Source of the DNA: Psoroptes ovis
Lineage: Eukaryota > Arthropoda > Arachnida > Sarcoptiformes > Psoroptidae
DNA length: 64,000 nucleotides
NCBI GenBank assembly: GCA_002943765.1
Contig: PQWQ01000033.1
Coordinates: 67,001-131,000, forward strand
Reading direction: 5' to 3'
Each line of letters opens with the position of its first letter. Position 1 is the first letter of the stretch. The notes beneath the pieces were generated by a model. The model was not told the origin of the DNA. It did not search any database and saw only the letters and a list, made by a program, of their open reading frames with translations. The position numbers and the translations under genes were made by a program. Below, one piece after another: positions 56,737 through 64,000 of this stretch.

Positions 56737-58421
56737 ATGGGCAAAAAAAATAGTAAATTAAATACAGAAATGGTACAGAAATTAACTAAAGATACTTATT
56801 GTATGTATTATTATTGTTTTCATTTTAAATATTCAAATTAAGTAAAACGTATTTTTTCAATTTAATTTCAATTCAAATTTTTTTCCTGTCAAATTTCCAT
56901 TTTGAAATTTTCACTTTTTAAATTGAAAATTTTGAATTTCAAATTATTTCCACACCAAAAGTTACCGAAAAAGAAATAAGACAATGGTTAGTACCTTACA
57001 AAATATCAATTAATACTCCAATTCTTTAATAATTTTGATTCATTGATCAATGAACAAACACACTGAATTGAAAAAAATCTAGGTACAAAGGATTTAAAAA
57101 AGATTGCCCAAATGGACAGTTGACCGAACAGGTAAAAGCCTCTTTTACATTTCCAATAATGCAGGGCCCATAATCTTTACCAACAACCCTGTGTAATATA
57201 ATCATCAGTTTATTGTTTTTCCTTACTAAGTAATAAATGATTTCATTTTTTCGTAGGGATTTTTACGCATATATAAACAATTCTTTCCACATGGTGATCC
57301 ATCAAAATTTGCATCATTAGTATTTCGTGTTTTTGATGAAAATAAAGTAAGTGAACGGTGTTGAAATCACTGAATGAATTTCCCCATTGATTTTGATTGA
57401 TTTTGTTTGCATTTTTCATTTCGCTGTTGTTTTTAAATGAACCACTTGACAACTTATTTCAAAATATTTCAATTTAGGATGGCTCAATTGAATTTGAAGA
57501 ATTTATCAAAGCACTTTCAGTTACGTCAAGAGGAAATTTAGAAGAGAAATTAGTTTGTAAGTGAACCTATTACTAATATATTCAATTAATGAATTTTCAT
57601 TTCAAAAATATTCAATTTCAATTACATTTCAATATGAATATTATATATTTAGGTTGTCCGAAAAGTTTTTGCCGATTTTAATGAGCAATTCTATCGGTGA
57701 TTAAGCGGAATGAACTTTTCGGACAACCAAATAAAACCAATTCAAAATTAAATGATTTTTTTTTTGAAATTTTTGATTGAAGGGGCATTTAAACTATATG
57801 ATGTTGATAATGATGGTTATATAACCCGAGAAGAAATGTATAATATTGTCGATGCAATCTATCAAATGTTAGGCAATAATCCAACAACGAAAATGTCGGA
57901 TGATGATGATGAAAATGATGATAATAGCAATAATAATAATAATGGTGATAATAATTTAAATAATTCGAATAATTCAAATAATGAAAATCCTAAAGAACGT
58001 GTTGATCGTATATTTGAACAATTGGATAAGGTAAATTTGAAAATTGATATTTCTACTTTAACAAACTTACAGGGTTTCAAGTTTTAATTCGGAGTTTTAA
58101 AATTGAATTTCATAGTTTTGAATGCAATTTTGAACCTGGAAATTACGAAATTCAATTTTAAAACCCCGAATCAAAACTTTAAACTCTTTATTACATAAAT
58201 TTTTGAAATAATTCAAAATAATTCAATTTATTTTATTTTAAATCCAATTTTTTTCGTTGAACAATTCCATCTCGCCGATTCCAATTATTTCCATATCGTC
58301 TCATATCATCATCATTCAACAACCCTAGAATCAAGATAATAAACTTACGCTTGAAGAATTTAAAGAAGGCTCAAAACAAGATCCGAAAATTGTTCAAGCA
58401 CTTTCGCTGTATGCTCCATAA
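56737..58421 (+). CDS. Frq: Frequenin / neuronal calcium sensor 1 (NCS-1)
   Basis: Seven exons: 56737-56800, 56962-56986 (25 nt micro-exon), 57083-57131, 57257-57346, 57478-57556, 57783-58030, 58329-58421; 215 aa against 190 in human. N-terminal MGKKNSK carries the Gly2 myristoylation site. EF1 is non-canonical (DCPNGQ) as in the family. EF2 (DENKDGSIEFEE, 73-84) and EF3 (DVDNDGYITREE, 109-120) are canonical. EF4 (DKNQDNKLTLEE, 184-195) has Asn instead of Gly at loop position 6. Between EF3 and EF4 an Asp/Asn-rich insertion of about 28 residues (~141-171) is unique to this copy. NCS-1 is a membrane-switching calcium sensor that regulates synaptic release and PI4-kinase. Intron 5 holds a MITE ending 52 bp before the acceptor; intron 6 holds a family-2 foldback. 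Confidence 0.96.
57649..57730 (-). mobile_element. MITE family 1, type A minus, in NCS-1 intron 5
   Basis: Left TTAGGTTGTCCGAAAAGTTT, right GAACTTTTCGGACAACCAAA; right border 52 bp from the 3' splice junction. Confidence 0.92.
58071..58187. mobile_element. MITE family 2, copy 2, in NCS-1 intron 6
   Basis: Left AGGGTTTCAAGTTTTAATTC then GGAG; right CCCGAATCAAAACTTTAAAC. Same ends as 52321-52479 but about 40 bp shorter inside. Confidence 0.78.
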
Positions 58422-58601
58422 ATACATTTCAATTTTGATATATGTTTATTATTATCATTTTGTTTGAAAAATTTAACAATTTTTTGAAACATCAACAACA
58501 ATCGATATATCATTATTTTCTTGGATTTCTGATTTTATTTTATTTGAAAAAAATATCAAACTTTTTCATTTTTTTTTTCATTTTTTGTTTGTTTATTGTA
58601 T

Positions 58602-58686
58602 TTTGGGTTGTCCGGAAAGTTTTGGCGGATTTCGATGTACAACTCTATCGGCGATTAAATGGAATGAACTTTTCGGACAGTCTAAA
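58602..58686 (-). mobile_element. MITE family 1, type A minus
   Basis: Left TTGGGTTGTCCGGAAAGTTT, core GGCGGATTTCGATGTACAAC, right ACTTTTCGGACAGTCTAAAT. Confidence 0.9.
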
Positions 58687-58911
58687 TATTTTTTTGTTTG
58701 TTTTTTGTTCATTCAAAATCAAAATGAATTTTTATTAAAAATTCACCATATGAATAACAACATCAAGCACATACATACACCAACACACTCTGACACAAAC
58801 GAAAAAATTTCTGTACATTTTCATTGCACACACACACACACCAACACATTTACAAATTCAAATTGTAAACATAATTTCATCTTTTAAACAAAAAATGAAG
58901 AATATCAAATA

Positions 58912-58993
58912 TTTGGATTGTCCGAAAAGTTCATTAGGGTTTATCCGATAGAGTTATTCACAAAAATCGGCCAGAACTTTACGGACAGCCAAA
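58912..58993 (+). mobile_element. MITE family 1, type A plus
   Basis: Left TTTGGATTGTCCGAAAAGTT, core CATTAGGGTTTATCCGATAG, right AACTTTACGGACAGCCAAAT. Confidence 0.9.
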
Positions 58994-59210
58994 TATAATA
59001 ATATTCTTGTGTGTATTTGCTTATTCTTATCATTTCTTCAATTCAAAAAATTATTCAAATCACCATTTCAAAATCATTCCGTGAAAATGAAAAAAAAATA
59101 TTTGCACAAATTTTTTTTTGAAAGCAATATATATTTGAAAGCAAAGAATTTAAATAAAATAAATTTTTGAATAAATTTAAATTCATTTCTTTATTTGAAT
59201 CTTTGTTATA

Positions 59211-59292
59211 TTTAGATTGTCCGAAAAGTTTTGGCCGATTTCGATGACCAACTCTATCCAGATTAAGCGAATAAACTTTTCGGACAGCCTAA
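59211..59292 (-). mobile_element. MITE family 1, type A minus
   Basis: Left TTTAGATTGTCCGAAAAGTT, right AACTTTTCGGACAGCCTAAA. Confidence 0.92.
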
Positions 59293-59515
59293 AATTTAAT
59301 AAAGAAAAACATTGAAATTTCTTATTTCATTGTTCATAGAATGACAAGCGAAATGCATAGTTGCCACTGTGTTTTTCTCCTTTTTTTTTTGGCTGAAAAA
59401 TTTTCCAAGAAAATTTCGCAAGAAATAAAATGAAACAAAATCAAATGAATCACTGATTCACCCATTTCATATTGATAAATGTGTTTTGATTTCTTGTATT
59501 TTTCTTCTCTTATTA

Positions 59516-59597
59516 TTAGGTTGTCCGAAAAATTCATTCGGCTTAATCTCAATAGAGTTACTCATGGAAATCGGCCAGAATTTTCTGTACAACTTAA
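59516..59597 (+). mobile_element. MITE family 1, type A plus
   Basis: Left TTAGGTTGTCCGAAAAATTC, right GAATTTTCTGTACAACTTAA, decayed. Confidence 0.87.
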
Positions 59598-59743
59598 TAT
59601 TCAATACATCAGTTGAAAAATGGAAAAAAAGCATTTAAAACTAATGAAAATTTTCAAAATGACATTTATTATTATGTGACAACAACGAATTTGTGAATTG
59701 CAAGTTTTTTGTTGCATTTTATTTAACAAAATTTATTCATTTA

Positions 59744-59824
59744 TTATGCTGTCCGAAAAGTTCATTCGGCTTAATTCGATAGAGTTGGTCGCGGAAATCC
59801 GCCAGAACTTTTCGAACAACCTTT
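59744..59824 (+). mobile_element. MITE family 1, type A plus
   Basis: Left TTATGCTGTCCGAAAAGTTC, right GAACTTTTCGAACAACCTTT. Confidence 0.88.
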
Positions 59825-60109
59825 TACATCATTATTTTTTTCGGCCATGAAAAATTTGATGACCTAAAAAAGAAAATTTAATTCAAAAATGAAACAAATA
59901 AACGGCAATTTTATATGTGGAAGGCCCAAATAAACACATCAATTTTAATAAATTCGATGCAACAAAAAAAAAGAATGAAAAATGTTTGTGTCAATTTCAA
60001 TTCGATTTTATCATTTGGTGAAAATGAATGTGAAACATTTGAATCTTAAAAATTCAAAACTTGAATTGTTTTTCTTGAGAAAAAAACGAAAACAAAAAAG
60101 TTTTCTTAT

Positions 60110-60191
60110 ATTAAATTGTCCGTAAAGTTTTGTCCGATTTTCATTAACAACTCTATCGAATTGAGCGGAAATAACTTTTTGGACAACCTCA
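60110..60191 (-). mobile_element. MITE family 1, type A minus
   Basis: Left TTAAATTGTCCGTAAAGTTT, right AACTTTTTGGACAACCTCAT. Confidence 0.88.
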
Positions 60192-60354
60192 TACATCTAA
60201 TTATTCATCATTATCATCATCAAATTGAATCGATTTTTAATTTTGTCACACATTCAAACACATCAACCAACAATCTATTCTATTCTATTAATGACAAATA
60301 ATTTAATTAATGGTGAGTGAAAAATTGATAATTTTCTTTCGAAGATGAAAATAT

Positions 60355-60437
60355 TGAAGGTTGTCCGAAAAGTTTTGGCCGATTTCAATGTGCAATTCCC
60401 ATTGATTAAGCGGAATTAACTTTTCGGACAGCTTAAT
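60355..60437 (-). mobile_element. MITE family 1, type A minus
   Basis: Left GAAGGTTGTCCGAAAAGTTT, right ACTTTTCGGACAGCTTAATA. Confidence 0.92.
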
Positions 60438-60668
60438 ATGATAATAAATTTTATCCACGAATTTGCAACGAATGAAATTTTCTATTTTGTATTTATCATT
60501 TGTCTGAAATTCAATTTTTTTTTTTGTTCCTTTCCATCCATCCAACAAGCTGTTTGTGTTTATTATTCTGAATGCATTCACTTTTTAAAATTGTTAATAT
60601 GAATTTCATGTTTTTTCCATTTACTACAACATTCTCACATCATTCTCAAGTTTTTGGATGAAATATAT

Positions 60669-60749
60669 TTAGGTTGTCCGTAAAGTTATGGCCGGTTTTC
60701 ATGAGCAACGCCGATTGATTAAGCCGAATGAACTTTTCGGACAGTCTAA
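60669..60749 (-). mobile_element. MITE family 1, type A minus
   Basis: Left TTAGGTTGTCCGTAAAGTTA, core GGCCGGTTTTCATGAGCAAC, right ACTTTTCGGACAGTCTAATA. Confidence 0.92.
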
Positions 60750-60834
60750 TAAAAAAATTTTCATTTTTCTTCAATTTCATTTCTCTCCATCCATTCATCC
60801 ATAATATATTATTACAACAATATTTGAATGTAAA

Positions 60835-60916
60835 TTAAGTTGTCCTGAAAGTTTATTTCGCTTAATCACAATTGAGTTGTTCATGAAAATCGGCCAAAAC
60901 TTTCCGGACAGGCAAA
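60835..60916 (+). mobile_element. MITE family 1, type A plus
   Basis: Left TTAAGTTGTCCTGAAAGTTT, right ACTTTCCGGACAGGCAAAAT; 85 bp from a copy in opposite orientation. Confidence 0.87.
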
Positions 60917-61109
60917 ATATATTGAGACTATTATCATGAACACACAGACACACACGCATATAATCATTCATTCATTCAAATGATAATAATAAATGACAAT
61001 TGAATTGAATTTTTTCCATTTTTTTTCATTCATTCAATTCTCAACTTGAATCTGAAATGAATGAATTAATGGGTGTTGTTTGGTTTGTGTTTAACAACAT
61101 TTATATATA

Positions 61110-61191
61110 TTCTGATTGTCCGAAAAGTTTATTCGGCTTAATCGAATAGAGTTGCTCATGAAAATTGGTCAGAACTTTATGGGCAACCTAA
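61110..61191 (+). mobile_element. MITE family 1, type A plus
   Basis: Left TTCTGATTGTCCGAAAAGTT, right GAACTTTATGGGCAACCTAA. Confidence 0.88.
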
Positions 61192-61320
61192 ATATATTCA
61201 GGTCCAATGAATTTCGCATTCATTCATTTCATCCATGTTAATATGAATGTTCCCGACAAAAAAAATGTATAAAAAATGGCTTGTTTCATGCTTTTGATCC
61301 TCGCTGCTCTCTCCAATAAT

Positions 61321-61401
61321 ACTAAGTTGTCCGGAAAGTTTTGGCTGAATTTCATGAGCAACTCTTTTCGATTAAACGGGATAAACTTTTCGGACAACTT
61401 A
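61321..61401 (-). mobile_element. MITE family 1, type A minus
   Basis: Left CTAAGTTGTCCGGAAAGTTT, right AACTTTTCGGACAACTTATT. Confidence 0.9.
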
Positions 61402-61536
61402 TTATATGAATGAATGTGTTTTTGTGTGTGTAAAATCTTGAAAAAAAAATAAATATTCACCATGTAAAAACTAATAATAATAACATATCTTGTTTGACAT
61501 ATCATAATCAAATTGAACATGATGGCATTATGATAT

Positions 61537-61617
61537 TTAGGTTGTCCGAAAAGTACTGGCCGATTTTTATGAACAACTCTATCGTGATTAAGCGGAATGA
61601 ACTTTTCGGACCCCGTA
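61537..61617 (-). mobile_element. MITE family 1, type A minus
   Basis: Left TTAGGTTGTCCGAAAAGTAC, right AACTTTTCGGACCCCGTAAA, last bases decayed. Confidence 0.9.
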
Positions 61618-61700
61618 AATAATACATGACTTGAATGAAGAATCTTCAAAAATCGTTTTCTTTTTGCATAATAAATGAAAAATTGCTTTAAAGAAAAGCA

Positions 61701-61781
61701 GTAGGTTGTCCGGAAATTTATGATCGATTTTCATGAACAACTCCGATTGATAAAGCTGAATAAACTTTTCGTACAACCAAA
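61701..61781 (-). mobile_element. MITE family 1, type A minus
   Basis: Left GTAGGTTGTCCGGAAATTTA, right AACTTTTCGTACAACCAAAT. Confidence 0.87.
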
Positions 61782-61969
61782 TAATAAATTTTTTTTTCCT
61801 TAATTTCTGTGTGTGAAAACATTTTCTTTTTAAGAATGTGATTAATGACATAAAGCACACACACACATATTCATTCATTTTCCATGTTTTTTCCATCTCA
61901 AATTGAAATCCGTCTGCGGCCCTGGTTACTTTGAATTACCATTGACTAATGGTTCGTCTCTGTTTTTCA

Positions 61970-62051
61970 ATTAGATTGTCCGTAAAGTTATGGCAGATTT
62001 TCATGAAGAACTCTATTCAATTAAGCAGAATGAACTTTTCGGATGACCTAA
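61970..62051 (-). mobile_element. MITE family 1, type A minus
   Basis: Left TTAGATTGTCCGTAAAGTTA, right ACTTTTCGGATGACCTAATA. Confidence 0.88.
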
Positions 62052-62203
62052 TATTTTCATTATTTTTTTTCTTTGGTAAAATTATATCGTTTAAGATTGA
62101 GTTTTGTATTCAAATTTCCGGACCATAATTTTATCATGATTATAATGATGTAAAGTCACACAAACACCCATACGTCCTCTTATGAATACACACACCAAAA
62201 TAT

Positions 62204-62287
62204 ATTACATTGTTCGGAAAGTTTTGGCCGATTTTCATGAACAACTCTATCGAATTAAACGGAATGAACTTTTCGGACAGCCTAATA
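62204..62287 (-). mobile_element. MITE family 1, type A minus
   Basis: Left TTACATTGTTCGGAAAGTTT, core GGCCGATTTTCATGAACAAC, right ACTTTTCGGACAGCCTAATA. Rightmost copy in the window. Confidence 0.9.
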
Positions 62288-62981
62288 TATCGAAGCATAT
62301 CATTTACTCCATGTCAAAATCATTTTTCAATTATCATCCAAACATGACATTATTATATCACAAATTCTACAGAAAAATCATTTTTGATTATTTTCTGTTG
62401 GAATCAAATGTTCCGTATTGCGTATTGCGTGACGGCTAAATTCATACGACGAATCATTTCGAACGGATTCAATCATTCGAATGATTGTATGATTGATTTG
62501 GTCATAATAAATCAACACGTTTTGAATTATATGGGCTCCAATTGATCATAAATCCATGAATTTAGAATAGGCCCAGAGAGCCAAAGGGACTCATTTTCAA
62601 TGTCGAAAGCTTATCAAACATTGAATTTACTGTCAGAAATTTCTATGATATGAGATATGGAATGGTGAAAAAAATCAAGGACAAATTAATTATCTCGAAA
62701 AATGGCAGTAACCAAAATTTGATTATCTTAAACTCGACTTGTTAAGTGCCATTTCAATGATAAGCTATGAAGGTTCTGGTGCTCCAAGAGAGCCAGTCGA
62801 ATGCAAAGAGCTTTTTCATCAACAACTATCGATTGTAGTCATTCGAAATGAAAAATCGATCTAATCGATTGTTGATGATGGTTGCGTGTTTATGTTTTTC
62901 AAAAATTAAAATTGTCTTTTCAATCAATTTGAAGTTTGAAACAGCACATTTAGCACGCGATTTTAATTCCAATAATTCAAA

Positions 62982-63494
62982 ATGTCTGACGATGAATATG
63001 AGGGTGATTAGTAAGTTAACCGAAATTATTCAATGTAAATGATACCTTAATAATTCTAATATTTTCCCGGTCTTTAGCCTTGGCAATGATTTCGATGATG
63101 CAGCAGATGCAGATGACATTGGTGATGATGCCGTAGATGATGAAAATGTTGATTTTTTACCAGCTGATCAAATGCAACAGAAACAAAATGCAAAGAAAAT
63201 TACTACACCTTATATGACGAAATATGAGCGTGCCCGGGTGCTAGGGACTCGGGCATTACAAATAGCAATGTGTGCACCAATCATGGTCGAGCTGGAAGGT
63301 GAAACTGATCCGCTGAAAATTGCTATGAAGGAACTGAAGTACGGAACTTTGAACTCAAATTTTCAATTTGAACTTATCTAACCCCTTTACTTTAATTTCA
63401 CAGAGAACGAAAAATCCCATTGATCATACGAAGATTTCTACCCGACGGTAGTTATGAAGATTGGGGCATAGATGAGCTGATCATAAATGATTGA
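62982..63494 (+). CDS. POLR2F: RNA polymerase subunit RPB6 (RPABC2), shared by Pol I, II and III
   Basis: Three exons: 62982-63010, 63078-63338, 63404-63494; 126 aa against 127 in human. Exon 1 encodes MSDDEYEGDY; an acidic Asp-rich N-terminal tail runs to about residue 50. The conserved core TPYMTKYERARVLGTRALQI and IPLIIRRFLPDGSYEDW is essentially universal. RPB6 stabilises the clamp of all three nuclear RNA polymerases. The gene ends 53 bp from the stop codon of the convergent transporter gene, with AATAAA between them. Confidence 0.97.
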
Positions 63495-63536
63495 ATCGAA
63501 TTAAATTTGTATTATTTCATTGACTAATTTGGATTA

Positions 63537-63542
63537 AATAAA
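63537..63542 (+). terminator. Polyadenylation signal AATAAA of RPB6
   Basis: AATAAA 42 bp after the RPB6 stop and only 5 bp before the opposing stop codon, so the two 3' UTRs must overlap. Confidence 0.65.
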
Positions 63543-63547
63543 ACATT

Positions 63548-64000
63548 TCAAATTTTACTTTTTAAATTTGATTTAATCAATTTAATTGCATTTTGTGCAT
63601 CTTGCCGTCGAAGATCATTGGTGACCATCATTGTCAACAAAGTCCCAATGAACAATATGATTGTGAATAGTATATTCAACCAAAATGGTCCGATTTCATC
63701 GATCAATAATCCAGCTAAATATGTAAGAATAATACCGAATATTTGTGCCGAAGTATTCAACAGGCCAGCTGATATACCTTCAGGTTGTGGATATGAAATT
63801 TCGGCTGCAAATTCGAAACCAATCGGCAGATATCCAGCCATGAAAAAGCCTAGCAGTATTGTGACTGCATACATAATCAAAAGTGATTTCAATTTCAATA
63901 CGATTGCAAATATCAAACAGCCAATCATTGAGAACAGGTAGGTAATTATTGTGACCAATTTAAATTTACCCGAATATCCCAGGATATAACCACATATGAT
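63548..64000 (-). CDS. FLVCR-type major facilitator transporter, C-terminal part (partial)
   Basis: 151 codons open to the window end; the 5' part lies beyond it. Four to five hydrophobic helices are visible. The block GYLPIGFEFAAEISYPQPEG then ISAGLLNTSAQIFGI is characteristic of FLVCR1/2 and relatives (SLC49 family), which export heme or carry choline and ethanolamine in vertebrates. The C-terminal tail is short and basic (NAIKLIKSNLKSKI). Substrate is not deducible here. Confidence 0.88.
   Translation of the reverse strand: MICGYILGYSGKFKLVTIITYLFSMIGCLIFAIVLKLKSLLIMYAVTILLGFFMAGYLPIGFEFAAEISYPQPEGISAGLLNTSAQIFGIILTYLAGLLIDEIGPFWLNILFTIILFIGTLLTMMVTNDLRRQDAQNAIKLIKSNLKSKI

Larger units (their letters stand above)
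58422..62981. other. MITE-rich spacer between NCS-1 and RPB6
   Basis: Fifteen family-1 MITEs at 100-400 bp spacing and CA-rich microsatellites (58824-58848). 62290-62980 is free of repeats and lies upstream of RPB6. No exon supported. Confidence 0.6.

Noticed and set aside
18759..62287. Recurrent small frames containing RLSEKFIPLN...LFGQP peptides
   Set aside because: These are the MITE read in different frames. The shared peptide follows from shared DNA; no domain or expression evidence.
1..64000. CRISPR arrays, rRNA and tRNA genes
   Set aside because: The regular satellite lacks unique spacers, the DNA is eukaryotic, and no cloverleaf with proper A and B boxes was found by eye.

Overview
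The window is nuclear DNA of an arthropod. It is strongly AT-rich, introns inside genes are mostly 50-300 bp with GT/AG ends, and the recognisable genes are animal genes: Arp1, SNF8, WDR47, failed axon connections, frequenin/NCS-1, an LDL-receptor relative, FATP, DDAH and RPB6. The compact introns, low GC and Asn-rich low-complexity stretches fit an acariform mite such as the dust, scab or itch mites. That placement is inference; nothing here proves the species.

Layout. 1-3680 is a satellite array of two alternating ~36 bp monomers, organised in a higher-order repeat and cut by the window edge. 5.4-18.1 kb is gene-dense: a KH-domain FUBP/PSI-like splicing factor (-), a fatty acid transport protein (+), SNF8/VPS22 (-), Arp1/centractin (-), a DDAH-family protein (+) and the 3' half of WDR47 (-). 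The first WDR47 intron runs to 22.8 kb and holds three candidate alternative first exons. Failed axon connections (-) lies at 25.9-28.5 kb. 28.5-41.6 kb has no host gene but holds a young, intact two-ORF non-LTR retrotransposon (35091-39815) with a 16 bp target-site duplication. 41.6-48.1 kb carries an LDLR-family receptor (+), an mTERF-like gene (+) and a DUF2236/MpaB-type oxygenase-like gene (-). 48.1-56.7 kb has no gene. Frequenin/NCS-1 (+) lies at 56.7-58.4 kb, RPB6 (+) at 63.0-63.5 kb and the 3' end of an FLVCR-type transporter (-) at the right edge.

The outstanding structural feature is a family of ~80 bp terminal-inverted-repeat elements. I count 64 copies, almost all between and inside the sparse regions (18.7-41.1 and 48.7-62.3 kb) and in larger introns, never nested and never in an exon. 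Ends read TTAGGTTGTCCGAAAAGTT and its complement, usually next to TA, as in mariner-type MITEs. There is an asymmetric type A (23 plus, 29 minus) and a near-perfect foldback type B (12). No transposase gene is present. A second, rarer foldback family has two copies.

Genes worth a second look are the DDAH homologue, whose expected catalytic Cys aligns with Ser, the NCS-1 homologue with an Asn/Asp-rich insertion between EF3 and EF4, and the FUBP homologue with three rather than four KH domains. Regulatory candidates are a perfect match to the bilaterian CTCF core at 12103-12116, a perfect 24 bp palindrome upstream of WDR47, and a miRNA-like hairpin between Arp1 and DDAH.
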